Positions 53,785 to 63,800 of a stretch of 64,000 nt of DNA are shown piece after piece (positions within the stretch are counted from its first letter, which is position 1; the number at the start of each line of letters is the position of its first letter). The position numbers and the translations under genes were made by a program. Source of the stretch: Lacihabitans soyangensis (lineage in GTDB: Bacteria; Bacteroidota; Bacteroidia; Cytophagales; Spirosomataceae); the NCBI RefSeq assembly GCF_024343775.1, contig NZ_RJUF01000173.1, positions 62,001 to 126,000 of the forward strand. The letters are read 5' to 3'. The notes below the pieces were generated by a model, which saw only the letters and a list, made by a program, of their open reading frames with translations, had not been told where the DNA came from and ran no database searches.

Positions 53785-53916
53785 CGAAGCGTTCAATATT
53801 CGATTCCCAAAAAAATCTACCAAATTGATGGATTAAATTGCCCTAGGACTAAAATACTTCATTTGGTTTTTCGTATAAAAACAAATTACTTTGTCTTTTG
53901 ATATAAATTCTAAAAA

Positions 53917-54699
53917 ATGCCCAAATACAGCACCAATACTAAAACTGACGTTTTAATACACTTGGCCATAATAGTTTCAATTATTTTGGTTCTATTCTTT
54001 GGTTTTTTCTTTGTGTACCTTCCTTGGAGCACAAACCACGGAGATGCGGTTAAAGTGCCAAATTTGAAAGGTTTAAGTATGGATGCTGCAGAAGACCTAC
54101 TCGACGATGCTGACCTCGACTATGAAATAAGCGACAGTGTCTTTGTTTCTGGTGCTGAGCCACTTAGTATCATTGCCAACTATCCAAAATCAGGAGCCAA
54201 TGTAAAAACAGGGCGTAAAATATACCTCACCGTAGCCGCAGTTTCGGCCCCATTAGTTAAACTACCAAACATCATAGGTCGCTCAACCTCAAGTGCTCAG
54301 AACCAATTGCTTAGCTCAGGTTTGCTTTTTGCAGGAGAAGAAAAAATTGCGGCTTTGGAAGAGAATACCGTTTTGGCTGTAAAAATAAATGGTAGAGAAA
54401 TACAACAAGGTGACGAAATACCGAAGGGTTCAAAAATAACATTTGTGGTGGGTGATGGATACGGCAATCAACGTATCGATGTGCCGAATGTAGTTGGGAT
54501 GGCCCAAGATGAGGCCGATATTTTATTGACTGGTTTGGGTTTGTCTATTGGAAATGTGACCTTTGAGGCTTCTGACAAACCAGCTGGAACAGTAATAAAG
54601 CAACAACCATCATCTGGTGTTGACGAAAAAATAAAAATAGGATCACCAGTGAATATTTGGGTATCTGGTGATGCTCCTGACAATACTATTGACAATTAA
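53917..54699 (+). CDS. Membrane-anchored PASTA-domain protein
   Basis: A 260-residue protein with one N-terminal membrane helix (about residues 14-37) and three tandem PASTA repeats outside: VKVPNLKGLSMDAAEDLL, VKLPNIIGRSTSSAQNQLL and IDVPNVVGMAQDEADILL, each with its following beta strands. PASTA domains bind muropeptides or beta-lactams in kinases and penicillin-binding proteins, but this protein has no kinase domain. Such stand-alone PASTA proteins are usual in Bacteroidota. It precedes the rhodanese gene by 13 bp. Confidence 0.9.
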   Translation: MPKYSTNTKTDVLIHLAIIVSIILVLFFGFFFVYLPWSTNHGDAVKVPNLKGLSMDAAEDLLDDADLDYEISDSVFVSGAEPLSIIANYPKSGANVKTGRKIYLTVAAVSAPLVKLPNIIGRSTSSAQNQLLSSGLLFAGEEKIAALEENTVLAVKINGREIQQGDEIPKGSKITFVVGDGYGNQRIDVPNVVGMAQDEADILLTGLGLSIGNVTFEASDKPAGTVIKQQPSSGVDEKIKIGSPVNIWVSGDAPDNTIDN

Positions 54700-54712
54700 A
54701 AAAGAAAATAAA

Positions 54713-55021
54713 ATGAGCGAAAATTTTGATATTTCGGTTGACCAATTGCGTGAAATGATTGAAAGCGGTGAGCCCTTCAATCTGATAGACGTAAGAAATC
54801 CGGACGAATATGAAGAGGATAACTTGGGTGGTATTTTGATTCCTTTGGGTGACCTACCCGATAGCCTAGACCAGCTTGAAGCCATGAAAGGACAGGATAT
54901 TTATATTCATTGCAGAAGCGGTGCAAGAAGCGACAGAGCGAAGCATTTCCTAATCTCAGAAGGTTTCGAAAAGGTACACAATGTATTGGGCGGAATTATG
55001 TCTTACAGAGCATCGGAGTAA
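54713..55021 (+). CDS. Single-domain rhodanese-like sulfurtransferase
   Basis: A 102-residue protein from ATG 54713 (an upstream in-frame ATG at 54668 overlaps the PASTA gene and is less likely). The rhodanese fold is clear: SGEPFNLIDVRNPDEYEE-type segment and the active-site loop HCRSGARSDRA with the persulfide Cys. It transfers sulfane sulfur; the physiological acceptor is unknown. It is co-transcribed with the PASTA protein gene and ends before a hairpin terminator. Confidence 0.93.
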   Translation: MSENFDISVDQLREMIESGEPFNLIDVRNPDEYEEDNLGGILIPLGDLPDSLDQLEAMKGQDIYIHCRSGARSDRAKHFLISEGFEKVHNVLGGIMSYRASE

Positions 55022-55063
55022 GTCTGGGTTGAGTGGGCCAAAATTATTATATCGTATTTAAAG

Positions 55064-55092
55064 AAATGCTTACCGCTTGGTGAGCATTTTTT
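55064..55092 (+). terminator. Terminator after the PASTA-rhodanese unit
   Basis: Arms AAATGCTTACC and GGTGAGCATTT (one mismatch, four-base loop) followed by T residues on the plus strand. It touches the stop codon of the convergent nhaA gene at 55091. Confidence 0.75.
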
Positions 55093-56242
55093 ATTGGACT
55101 TTAGGTGCATTTGGTTTTAAGACAATTTTTAAAGCCATGAAACCTATCAAACCTGCCAAGAGTGATGAAATCAGAATTACCAGTTTGGAATTATTAATGA
55201 AGGCTTCGTCATTAAATGCCAAAAGTGTAATAAAAATTGACATCGTAAAGCCAATTCCTCCTAAAAAACCAACACCAACTATAGCCTTCCAATTCAATCC
55301 CTCAGGCAATTTGCAAATGCCAAAATTCACAGCAAAAAAGGTCATCAAAAATATCCCAAGTGGTTTACCGACAATAAGCCCTAGAGCTATTCCGAGGCTA
55401 TAATTCTGGGTTAAAATTTGGCTTATATCACCACTTAACACCAAGGCCGTATTTGCCATGGCGAAAATCGGGAGAATAATAAAAGCGACTGGTTTGTGTA
55501 AAAAATGTTGCAAAATATAAGACGTCGACTTCTCGTCACCGTTGCCAAATGGTATGGCAAATGCCAACAAAACCCCTGTAATGGTTGCGTGTACCCCAGA
55601 GTTTAGCATAAAATACCACATAACAACTCCACCAAAAAGGTATGGAATTAAATTTCTCACTTTCAGACGATTAAAAATTAAAAGCAAAGCAAAAATACCC
55701 AACGCAGCGAAAAGGTTTGTCCAAAGAAGAGTTTTGGTATAAAAAATGGCGATGATGAGGATGGCTCCTAAATCATCTATAACGGCCAAGGCGGTTAGAA
55801 AAACTTTTAATGCAGCAGGGACTTTATTGCCAAGTAAAGACAGAATTCCTATCGCAAAGGCTATGTCCGTAGCCATAGGAATTCCCGCCCCTGATTGAGC
55901 AGCAGTACCGAGCGTAAACACTAAAAAAATACCAGCAGGAAAGAACATACCACCAATGGCTCCAAATATGGGAAACAAAGCATCCTTAATATTGGCAAGT
56001 TCACCTTGATAAATTTCTCGTTCTAGCTCAAGACCTATAAGGAGAAAGAAGATAGTCATTAGCCCATCATTAATCCAATGACCGATGCTATGACCGGCTA
56101 AATCGAAATGCCATAAATGTTGATAAGACTCTCCAAGGCTCGAATTAGCAATTAAAAGTGATACCGCAGTGCAACCTATAAGTATAAGACCACCAGACTT
56201 TTCACTCTCAAAAAAGTCTTGAAATAAATTGGTTAGTTTCAT
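55091..56242 (-). CDS. nhaA: Na+/H+ antiporter NhaA
   Basis: A 383-residue integral membrane protein with about 11-12 helices. NhaA segments are visible: the N-terminal INDGLMTIFFLLIGLELERE (in part), PMATDIAFAIGILSLLG with the paired transport Asp region (ATDIAFA), and LTALAVIDDLGAILIIA with the second Asp-Asp. It exchanges Na+ or Li+ for protons to control pH and salt. It stands alone. Confidence 0.95.
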   Translation of the reverse strand: MKLTNLFQDFFESEKSGGLILIGCTAVSLLIANSSLGESYQHLWHFDLAGHSIGHWINDGLMTIFFLLIGLELEREIYQGELANIKDALFPIFGAIGGMFFPAGIFLVFTLGTAAQSGAGIPMATDIAFAIGILSLLGNKVPAALKVFLTALAVIDDLGAILIIAIFYTKTLLWTNLFAALGIFALLLIFNRLKVRNLIPYLFGGVVMWYFMLNSGVHATITGVLLAFAIPFGNGDEKSTSYILQHFLHKPVAFIILPIFAMANTALVLSGDISQILTQNYSLGIALGLIVGKPLGIFLMTFFAVNFGICKLPEGLNWKAIVGVGFLGGIGFTMSIFITLLAFNDEAFINNSKLVILISSLLAGLIGFMALKIVLKPNAPKVQ

Positions 56243-56312
56243 GAATTAGATTTTAAAAATAAGAAATAAAAAGAAAGTGAACCTCGTGATTATTTCACTA
56301 TTGCAAGTATTC

Positions 56313-56765
56313 TCATTTACGATTCTGTGAATCGATAATTATGGTTACAGGACCATCGTTTTCAATGGAAACTTTCATATGTGCACCAAAAACACCAGTT
56401 TCTATTCGTTTCCCGAGTCCTTCGCTCAGGAGCTCAATCATTTTTTCGTAAAGCGGAATGGCCTGGTCAGGTCGAGCAGCCTCAATAAACGATGGTCTGT
56501 TGCCTTTTTTGGTAGAAGCGTGTAAGGTAAACTGTGAAATCAAAAGAATATTCCCACCAATATCAGCTAGGTCTTTGTTCATTTTCCCCTCTTCATCTCC
56601 AAAAACTCTGAGGCCCAATATCTTTTTGGACAACCAGTCCACATCCTCGTTGGTATCTGCCAAACAAACACCTAGTAAAATCACAAAGCCATCTTTTATT
56701 TGACCATTGACAAGACCATCAATCACAACAGATGACGACGTAACTCTTTGAATAACAGCTATCAT
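56313..56765 (-). CDS. dtd: D-aminoacyl-tRNA deacylase
   Basis: A 150-residue enzyme. It has the Dtd start MIAVIQRVTSSSVV, the SQFTLHA catalytic motif with the essential Thr, and the C-terminal NDGPVTI cross-subunit motif. It hydrolyses D-aminoacyl- and Gly-tRNA(Ala) as a quality-control step in translation. Its start is only 1 bp after the mgtE stop, so the genes are translated from one message. Confidence 0.96.
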   Translation of the reverse strand: MIAVIQRVTSSSVVIDGLVNGQIKDGFVILLGVCLADTNEDVDWLSKKILGLRVFGDEEGKMNKDLADIGGNILLISQFTLHASTKKGNRPSFIEAARPDQAIPLYEKMIELLSEGLGKRIETGVFGAHMKVSIENDGPVTIIIDSQNRK

Positions 56766-56766
56766 A

Positions 56767-58125
56767 CTAATTTAAACTCAATAAATAATAGGCAATCAGA
56801 AAATAGGTTCCGATACCGATGAGGTCATTGGCGGTAGTGATAAATGGTCCCGAAGCCATGGCTGGATTTATACCAATTTTATCTAAAATCAATGGAGTAA
56901 TAGTTCCCATAAAAGAAGCCAATATAACTACTGCGAACAAAGAGGTACAAACTACCCAGAATAACTCGGGCTCACCAATAGCATATACATAAATGCCGGT
57001 AACTACGCCCACTACCAAGCCGTTGATCAAGGCCACCCTTATCACTTTTGAGAGTCTTTCCCATAGCCCGATACTAATACCTGATTTTTCTGCCAATGAC
57101 TGTACAATGAGCGAGGATGTCTGAATGCCCACGTTGCCACCCGTAGAACCCATTATAGGTATAAACATGGCCAGTGCCGAAACTCTAGCCAAGGTATCTT
57201 CAAACTGACGAATAACAGATGCGGCCAATAAACTTCCAAAAACACCGACTACCAACCAAGGTATACGTGCCTTTGCCAAATGCCAAACCGAGTCATCTTC
57301 TTCGGCTTCTCCGGTAATACCCGCCATTACTTGAATATCCTCTTCGGCTTTTTCGGTTATAAAGTCAATGACGTCGTCGATGGTGATAACTCCCAAAAGT
57401 CTTCCCAATGAATTTACAACTGGAATAGCCTCCAAGTCATATTTCTGCATGATTTGTGCGACTTCATCTCCACTTTGAGTGGTATCCACAAACACTATTT
57501 CGTCCTCCAGGATATTTTCTATTTTGGTATTTTTTCTCGCTAAAACTATCTGCTTAAGAGATACAATACCCTTCAGTTTTTGTTCAGAGTCAACTACATA
57601 TACGGCATATACCTTATCTACATTTTCGGCTTGCAGACGAATTTCCTCTACACACTCGCTCACCGTTTGATTGGTAAATACCTTCACCAACTCTTTCTGC
57701 ATGAGTCCACCTGCCACGTCCTCTGGATAATGTAAAAGGTCTAGAATAAATCTGGCTTGCTCCCGATCTTCAAGCAAGGCTATGACCTTCTCTCTGACTT
57801 CAATGGGCTGCTCATTAAGCAAATCCACGGCATCATCAGAATCAAAAAGGTTTACGTATTTGGCAATTTCTTCTACTGTAAACTGCTCCTTTATGAATTT
57901 TTTTCGATCGTCTGATTCAATATTGGAGAGTACTTCGGCACCTTTTTCGGTGTCCAAAAGTGTAAATAATTGATGTGCTTTAGCTCCCTCCAATTCGTAA
58001 AGAATGGAAGATATATCGGCTGGAAATAGTTCGTCTAACTCTGAAAGCAGGAATGCAGAATTCTCCGAAGAAATGGCTTCTTCTATGCTATTGAGGTACT
58101 CTTTGGTTAAATCGAAAGTCGCCAT
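56767..58125 (-). CDS. mgtE: Magnesium transporter MgtE
   Basis: A 452-residue MgtE: an N-terminal superhelical domain (about residues 5-125), two CBS domains (about 130-255, with VDSEQKLKGIVSLKQIV and DLEAIPVVNSLGRLLGVIT, each in part) that sense cytosolic Mg2+, and five C-terminal membrane helices. The pore signature PIMGSTGGNVGIQTSSL is present (in part), as is the last-helix ITPLILDKIGINPAMASGP. It forms a Mg2+-gated channel. It heads a two-gene unit with dtd. Confidence 0.95.
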   Translation of the reverse strand: MATFDLTKEYLNSIEEAISSENSAFLLSELDELFPADISSILYELEGAKAHQLFTLLDTEKGAEVLSNIESDDRKKFIKEQFTVEEIAKYVNLFDSDDAVDLLNEQPIEVREKVIALLEDREQARFILDLLHYPEDVAGGLMQKELVKVFTNQTVSECVEEIRLQAENVDKVYAVYVVDSEQKLKGIVSLKQIVLARKNTKIENILEDEIVFVDTTQSGDEVAQIMQKYDLEAIPVVNSLGRLLGVITIDDVIDFITEKAEEDIQVMAGITGEAEEDDSVWHLAKARIPWLVVGVFGSLLAASVIRQFEDTLARVSALAMFIPIMGSTGGNVGIQTSSLIVQSLAEKSGISIGLWERLSKVIRVALINGLVVGVVTGIYVYAIGEPELFWVVCTSLFAVVILASFMGTITPLILDKIGINPAMASGPFITTANDLIGIGTYFLIAYYLLSLN

Positions 58126-58233
58126 TTCTTTAAAACTTTTTGATTGGCTGCAAATTTCGACAAATAATGCCTTTAAAGCAAAGGAATGAATTAATTAAGT
58201 GCGTATTTATCGATTAGATTTTGTGTTAATTAA

Positions 58234-59442
58234 TCACTTCACTTCAAACTCGTATTTTTTATCATAAATTGTAATGTTAGTTGGGTATGATTTATCAATT
58301 TTATTGTACTTAACGGCTTCATCAGTCATTCTGTGTTTGGTGACTTTGGTTTCCAGCATATACTTTCCTTTAGTATTTAAGAATTGCTTAAAACTGTAGG
58401 ACCTAGCTTCGCCTGGATTTAAATTATTGTCGCTCAATTTTTTAGCGACTGGATACCATTCCCAGGCCTCGCCTATTCTGCCTTGGGTTTTACTAATAAT
58501 TTTCCCATCAGCATTTTTGAGAACCAGGTCTATCAACATAAACCGCTCAGGGTCACCAGAAGGCACACGATGACCGGCATGCTCATTTTTCAGCGTCAGA
58601 CTAAACTTTAGAGAATCGGATAGTTTGTAGTTCTTTTTGACATTGGTAGTATAAAATTCCAAACTTTTTAACATGGCTGGCTTTAGCGTATCATGCTTAG
58701 GAATTCCCGAAGCTGGAAAATTATGAAAATGGCTTTTCTTGGCAGGGAAACCTTCCATCAAGGAGCGATGTGTCTCTGGCATGTGGCAACTGATACAGTT
58801 TTTCTTCCCATAAAATGGTCCAGCTTTCCATTCGTCTCCAGTCTGAAAAGTACAGGCCAAAGTTGGCGTTACAACCGCATTGGCGTTATGGCATGAAATG
58901 CAAAGCGTTTCAGACAAGTGAATTGGGTCTTTTTTTACAGGATGGGGAGCCAAAGTACTTCCGGTTGTACCAATAATCACATTATTTCTGACATGGCAGC
59001 TCGCACAATTGATCCCTTCCTTCTGTAGTTCTTTATCAAACAAAGGATTCTTCTCTTTTACCGGTTTATAAATATCACCATTTATCAGACCTTTTATGAT
59101 AAATTCCTGCTGGTTTTGTAATGGCACGTGGCAGTTGATGCACATGAAAGGGCTGGATTCTTTCTTCAACTCAGCCTGAAACTGCTGATCAACCCAAGCT
59201 TGGGCATGTGTCGAGGTTTTCCATTCGGCATAATATTCTTTGTGACAAGTGCCACAATCTTCCGATTTTAAGGAGACCAACCCATGGGGCACTTTTTGAT
59301 TCGGGATTGCCTTTTCCCATGAATTGCTCAATGGTGTAATGACTTCAGGCTCGCCAAAAACCTTTTTTTTGTCCAATACAAAATATACGGCAGCAGCAAA
59401 AACCAAGGTAGCCAAGACCAAAAGGCCATATTTTTTTATCAT
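58234..59442 (-). CDS. Five-heme c-type cytochrome (cytochrome c554-like)
   Basis: From ATG 59442 it encodes 402 residues; a GTG at 59493 is less likely. An N-terminal hydrophobic anchor or signal (residues 4-23) precedes five CxxCH heme sites in order: CGTCH, CINCH, CASCH, CISCH and CISCH, the last followed by MPETHRS. The C-terminal 170 residues form a beta domain with AGHRVPSGDPERFM, common in multiheme cytochromes of soil and marine bacteria. Expected to move electrons in the periplasm; the partner reductase is not nearby, so the role is open. It is 59 bp downstream of the LacI regulator on the same strand. Confidence 0.88.
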   Translation of the reverse strand: MIKKYGLLVLATLVFAAAVYFVLDKKKVFGEPEVITPLSNSWEKAIPNQKVPHGLVSLKSEDCGTCHKEYYAEWKTSTHAQAWVDQQFQAELKKESSPFMCINCHVPLQNQQEFIIKGLINGDIYKPVKEKNPLFDKELQKEGINCASCHVRNNVIIGTTGSTLAPHPVKKDPIHLSETLCISCHNANAVVTPTLACTFQTGDEWKAGPFYGKKNCISCHMPETHRSLMEGFPAKKSHFHNFPASGIPKHDTLKPAMLKSLEFYTTNVKKNYKLSDSLKFSLTLKNEHAGHRVPSGDPERFMLIDLVLKNADGKIISKTQGRIGEAWEWYPVAKKLSDNNLNPGEARSYSFKQFLNTKGKYMLETKVTKHRMTDEAVKYNKIDKSYPTNITIYDKKYEFEVK

Positions 59443-59501
59443 TTTTTGTCCAGTCTTTGATATTTTGGCAATATACGAAAAGTAGAACCGCACTTATGTG
59501 A

Positions 59502-60506
59502 CTAATGTACCACTAGTTTTGTTTCGATTACTTTTTCTCTGTAATCGTCTATCCCAATTTTTTCGTCTATGATGTCCAGCAAAAGCCTGGCGGCCTCTAT
59601 TCCTGTTTTATTTGGAAATTGCTCTACTGATGCCAACGGTGGGTTATTCATGAGCGAAGTTATTTGCAAATTTCCGAAACTAACAAACTTAATCTCGTCG
59701 TTTGGTCGAATACCACGTTTTTTGCATACCAACATAGCATACAAAGCCACGTAATCGTTAAATGAAAATACCGCATCAGGCACCTCGTCTTGGTCGAGTA
59801 AGGTTTCCATTGCAGACATTACACTTACTTTCTTAAGATCACATGACTTAATAAATTTCGGGCTGCTCCTGATACCATTCTCCTGTAAACCAAGCAGATA
59901 CCCATTTAGTCTTTCGTCAGAGGCATCTAAATTGGAGGGTCCGTTGATGAGTGCTATTTTACGGCAATTTAGACTTTTAAGATAGCTAATAACATCCACT
60001 GCTCCCTTTTGAATATCGCATTTTATCCGATGTGCTTGATATGACCGTGGCACCCTATCAAAGAAAACCACTGGAATTCCAAAGTCCTCCACTTTTTTGA
60101 AATTTACATAATTGTTGGTATTTGCAGCCAAAGAAACCAATAAGCCGTCCACCCTATATTTGAGCATTAGCTCTAAGGCTTTGTCTTGTCGGTTCATGTC
60201 ATCTCTTGTTTGAAAAACAAAAACTTGGTAGCCCAGCCTTTCAAAAAAGTCCTCGACGGCGTCAATAACCTTACAAAAATATTCTTCTTCCAATGCCGGA
60301 ACGAGAATCCCAATCACAAACATTTTTTTGCCTTTCAAAAACATTGAAGCCGGATTGGGAACATACTGAAGTTCTTTCGCTTTTTGTATAACCAATTCTC
60401 TGGTTTTTAGACCAATCTTCGGGTTATTTTGCAAAGCCCTGGACACCGTAGAGATTGATATACTGAGTGCTTCGGCTATAATCTTAATATTGATTCCACT
60501 CTTCAT
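59502..60506 (-). CDS. LacI-family transcriptional regulator
   Basis: A 334-residue repressor: an N-terminal helix-turn-helix (IKIIAEALSISISTVSRALQN, residues 6-26 in part) with the hinge region and a periplasmic-binding-like ligand domain (from about residue 60). It is divergent from a SusC gene at 60877 across a gap with a TGCAAA/TTTGCA palindrome, so it most likely controls that locus, itself, or both, in response to a sugar. The five-heme cytochrome gene is 59 bp downstream. Confidence 0.95.
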   Translation of the reverse strand: MKSGINIKIIAEALSISISTVSRALQNNPKIGLKTRELVIQKAKELQYVPNPASMFLKGKKMFVIGILVPALEEEYFCKVIDAVEDFFERLGYQVFVFQTRDDMNRQDKALELMLKYRVDGLLVSLAANTNNYVNFKKVEDFGIPVVFFDRVPRSYQAHRIKCDIQKGAVDVISYLKSLNCRKIALINGPSNLDASDERLNGYLLGLQENGIRSSPKFIKSCDLKKVSVMSAMETLLDQDEVPDAVFSFNDYVALYAMLVCKKRGIRPNDEIKFVSFGNLQITSLMNNPPLASVEQFPNKTGIEAARLLLDIIDEKIGIDDYREKVIETKLVVH

Positions 60507-60595
60507 CTCTTTTTATTTTTTAATGGGATAGTTGATTTATGTCAATTCACAGCATTGAGTTAAACTTGTCATCGATAAAATTAATAAAAAAATTG

Positions 60596-60609
60596 TGCAA
60601 ACATTTGCA
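60596..60609. promoter_or_regulatory. Candidate LacI-type operator
   Basis: TGCAAACATTTGCA: arms TGCAAA and TTTGCA are exactly complementary around a two-base CA centre, the shape of LacI-family operators with an A-centre. It lies 90 bp upstream of the LacI start and about 120 bp upstream of the SusC TAnnTTTG box. The match to Bacteroidota LacI sites is from memory. Confidence 0.55.
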
Positions 60610-60718
60610 TTTCAATAAAAATACTAAAAAAACATCCTTTAAGGCACAAAAACACATTTTTTATTATTTCATGATTTAATATAATTTTTTTAAGCAAATC
60701 CAAACCTCATATTTTTTG

Positions 60719-60726
60719 TAATTTTG
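60719..60726 (+). promoter_or_regulatory. TAnnTTTG box upstream of the second SusC gene
   Basis: TAATTTTG, 150 bp before the SusC ATG, giving a long leader. No well-placed -33 TTG is seen. Confidence 0.35.
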
Positions 60727-60876
60727 ACTATTGACCTTAATAGATTAAACTATCGCATCGCATCCCAGAAAAAAAATCGCCCAGTTTTAAAACCTAAAAC
60801 TGGCATTCTGCTGCACTGTCTAGCCAAATATTACGGTTCCATTATTCATTTTTACAACCATTTAAATCATTCGTCT

Positions 60877-63800
60877 ATGATGATGAAACAATTACTCAAA
60901 AAAAACGGAGTGCTTTCTATCCCTTGGGAAATTGGTAAAGGCATTTCCAAAATCACTTTATGTTTGCTTCTTGTTGCTTTCATGAGTTCGATGGCTTACG
61001 CCAAAGAAATCAAAGGAAAAGTAACCGACGAAACAGGTTCAGGCCTACCAGGTGTTACGGTTACAGAAAAAGGTACCATGAATGGGGCAATTACTGACGT
61101 CAATGGTCAGTTCTCGGTAAATGTCAAAGGCGATGCAGCTATTTTGGTGTTTTCGTTTGTGGGTTATGCCGGCCTTGAAGAGGTCGTAGGCAGTCGTTCG
61201 ATTATCAATGTTACGCTAACTCCAGACGTAAGTAGCCTCAACGAGGTTGTGGTAGTGGGTTATGGTACTCAGAAAAAAGAAACCATAACGGGATCTGTGG
61301 CATCGGTAAAAGGGTCGGAATTGGTGAAATCACCAGTTGTAAACCTTAGTAACTCTATCGCTGGTCGTATGGCGGGTGTGGTAGCGGTAAACCGAAGTGG
61401 TGAGCCAGGTGCAGACGGTTCAGCTATCAGAATTCGTGGTTCTAACACATTGAACAACGGAGATGCATTGATAGTAGTGGATGGTATACCCAACAGAGCG
61501 GGTGGTTTGGATCGTATCAACCCTAATGACATTGAAAGTGTGTCGGTTCTGAAAGATGCTTCTGCTGCCATTTATGGATCTAGAGCTGCAAACGGTGTAA
61601 TCTTGATTACAACCAAAAGAGGTAAAACTGGAAAACCGCAGTTGTCATATTCTGCCAACCAAGGTTATTCGCAGCCAACGGTTATTCCTAAGTTGACTAA
61701 TGCTGCTCAATATGTGAGCATGTTAAACGACCTGGATATATACGGTTTACCAACAACAGAGTGGGCAGCAGCCAACACGGCCTACAAAAGTACAGGTACT
61801 TATACGCGTCCGGATGGAACAACAAGAAAGGCCCCATTCTCGCCTACAGATATTCAAAAATACTCTGATGGTTCAGACCCTTGGTTATATCCAAATACAG
61901 ACTGGTATGATGCTACTCTGAAAAACTGGTCTCCTCAAACCCAGCATAACTTGCAGATTTCAGGGGGAACAGATGCCGTAAAATATTTAGCTTCATTGGG
62001 TTACCAAAACCAAGATGGTTTCTACAAAAACTCTGCTACTGGATATCAGCAGTATGATATACGTTTGAACCTAGATGCTAAGATTAACAAATATGTGGAT
62101 ATCAACGTAGGCTTGTTGGGTAGAGAAGAAGCTAGAAATTATCCAACAAGAAGTGCGGGTGCAATTTTCAGAATGCAAATGAGAGGTAAGCCTCAACAAC
62201 AAGCATTTTGGCCAAACGGATTGCCTGGGCCAGATATCGAAAACGGTGAGAATCCTGTAGTAATCACTACGGATCTTTCGGGATATGATAGACAAAAACA
62301 AGACTATATCCAAACTAATGGATCAATTAACGTTAAAATTCCATGGATCGAAGGTCTTAAATGGACTGGAACAGCTGCAGTAGATAAGAGATTGGGAACA
62401 AGAAAATTATGGCAAATTCCATGGACACTATACCAACAAGGTTCAGGTTTTGAGGCGGACGGAACAACACCAAAACTAGTTGCTAGTAAAAGAGGCCCGG
62501 CTGAACCCAATTTGAATCAAAGCTATGATGATCAACTGAACATTCTTTTGGGAAGTGTATTCTCTTATGAAAAACAAATTGGTGTTCATGGCTTAACAGC
62601 TTTGGCTGGTATGAACCGTGAAACCATCGATGGAAACAACTTCAGTGCATTTAGAAGGTACTTTATATCACCTGCATTAGATCAAATGTTTGCTGGTGGT
62701 GATCTTGAAAGAACCAACAGTGGAGGTGGATTTGAAACAGCTCGTATCAACTATTTCGGTAGAATGGCCTACAACTACAAGGAAAAATACCTTGCTGAGT
62801 TCCTTTGGAGATATGACGGTTCTGACAGATTCCCTGCCAAAAGTCGTTATGGTTTCTTCCCTGGATTTATGGCAGGCTGGGTAGTATCGGAAGAAAGTTT
62901 CATGAAAAACCAAAATGTTTTCAGTTTCTTGAAATTGAGAGGATCATGGGGTCAATTGGGTAATGACCAAGTGAATTTACCTAATACCGGAAATGCCCTT
63001 ACATTTGTACCTGGTACACCAGCTACATACCAATATCTTTCTACTTATGGTTTCAGAAGCTATATCTTAGGAGATGCCGAGCAAAAAACATTGTTTGAAA
63101 CACGTCTTCCGAACGAAAACATCACTTGGGAGGTGGCATCAAATTCAAACGTAGGTTTAGAAGGCCAAATGATGAACGGAAAAGTATTCTTCGAAATGGA
63201 TTATTTCTCTAATTACCGTTCTAAAATTCTTTGGTTTAAAAATGCCTCAGTTCCTCAATCAACTGGTATCAGTTTACCTGCTCAAAATATTGGAGAGGTT
63301 TCAAACAGAGGTTTTGACTTTAACATTGGTTACAGAGGCGAAAAAGGTGATTTCAAATACAATTTCAGTGTAAACGGTGGTTATGCCAAGAACAGAATAG
63401 AATTCTGGGATGAGGCACCTGGTGCACCAGAATGGCAAAGAACGACAGGTAAGCCTATGAATACATTCCAAGCGTATTTGTACGATGGTGTATTCAAAGA
63501 TCAAGCAGATATAGATGCTAGAACTGTGGATTATTCAGCCATTGTGAAAACTTTGAGACCAGGAGATATGAAATATCAAGACTATAATGGTGATGGAAAA
63601 ATAACTCCTGACGACCAAGTAAGAACTGACAATACTACATTGCCTTTGTTCCAAGGTGGTATCAATTTGGGTGGTCAATACAAAAACTTTGATTTGACGA
63701 TCTTGATTCAAGGTGCTGCAGGTGCAAAACAATATGTATCTGCAGGTGAGATGGGTAATATTGGTAACTATTTGTTGGATATGTACGAAAACCGTTGGAC

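Larger units (their letters stand above)
60507..60876. other. 370-bp divergent regulatory region between the LacI gene and the second SusC gene
   Basis: No gene visible. It contains a LacI-type palindrome (60596-60609) and a TAnnTTTG box (60719-60726), leaving a leader of about 145 bases before the SusC ATG. The rest is AT-rich. Confidence 0.6.
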
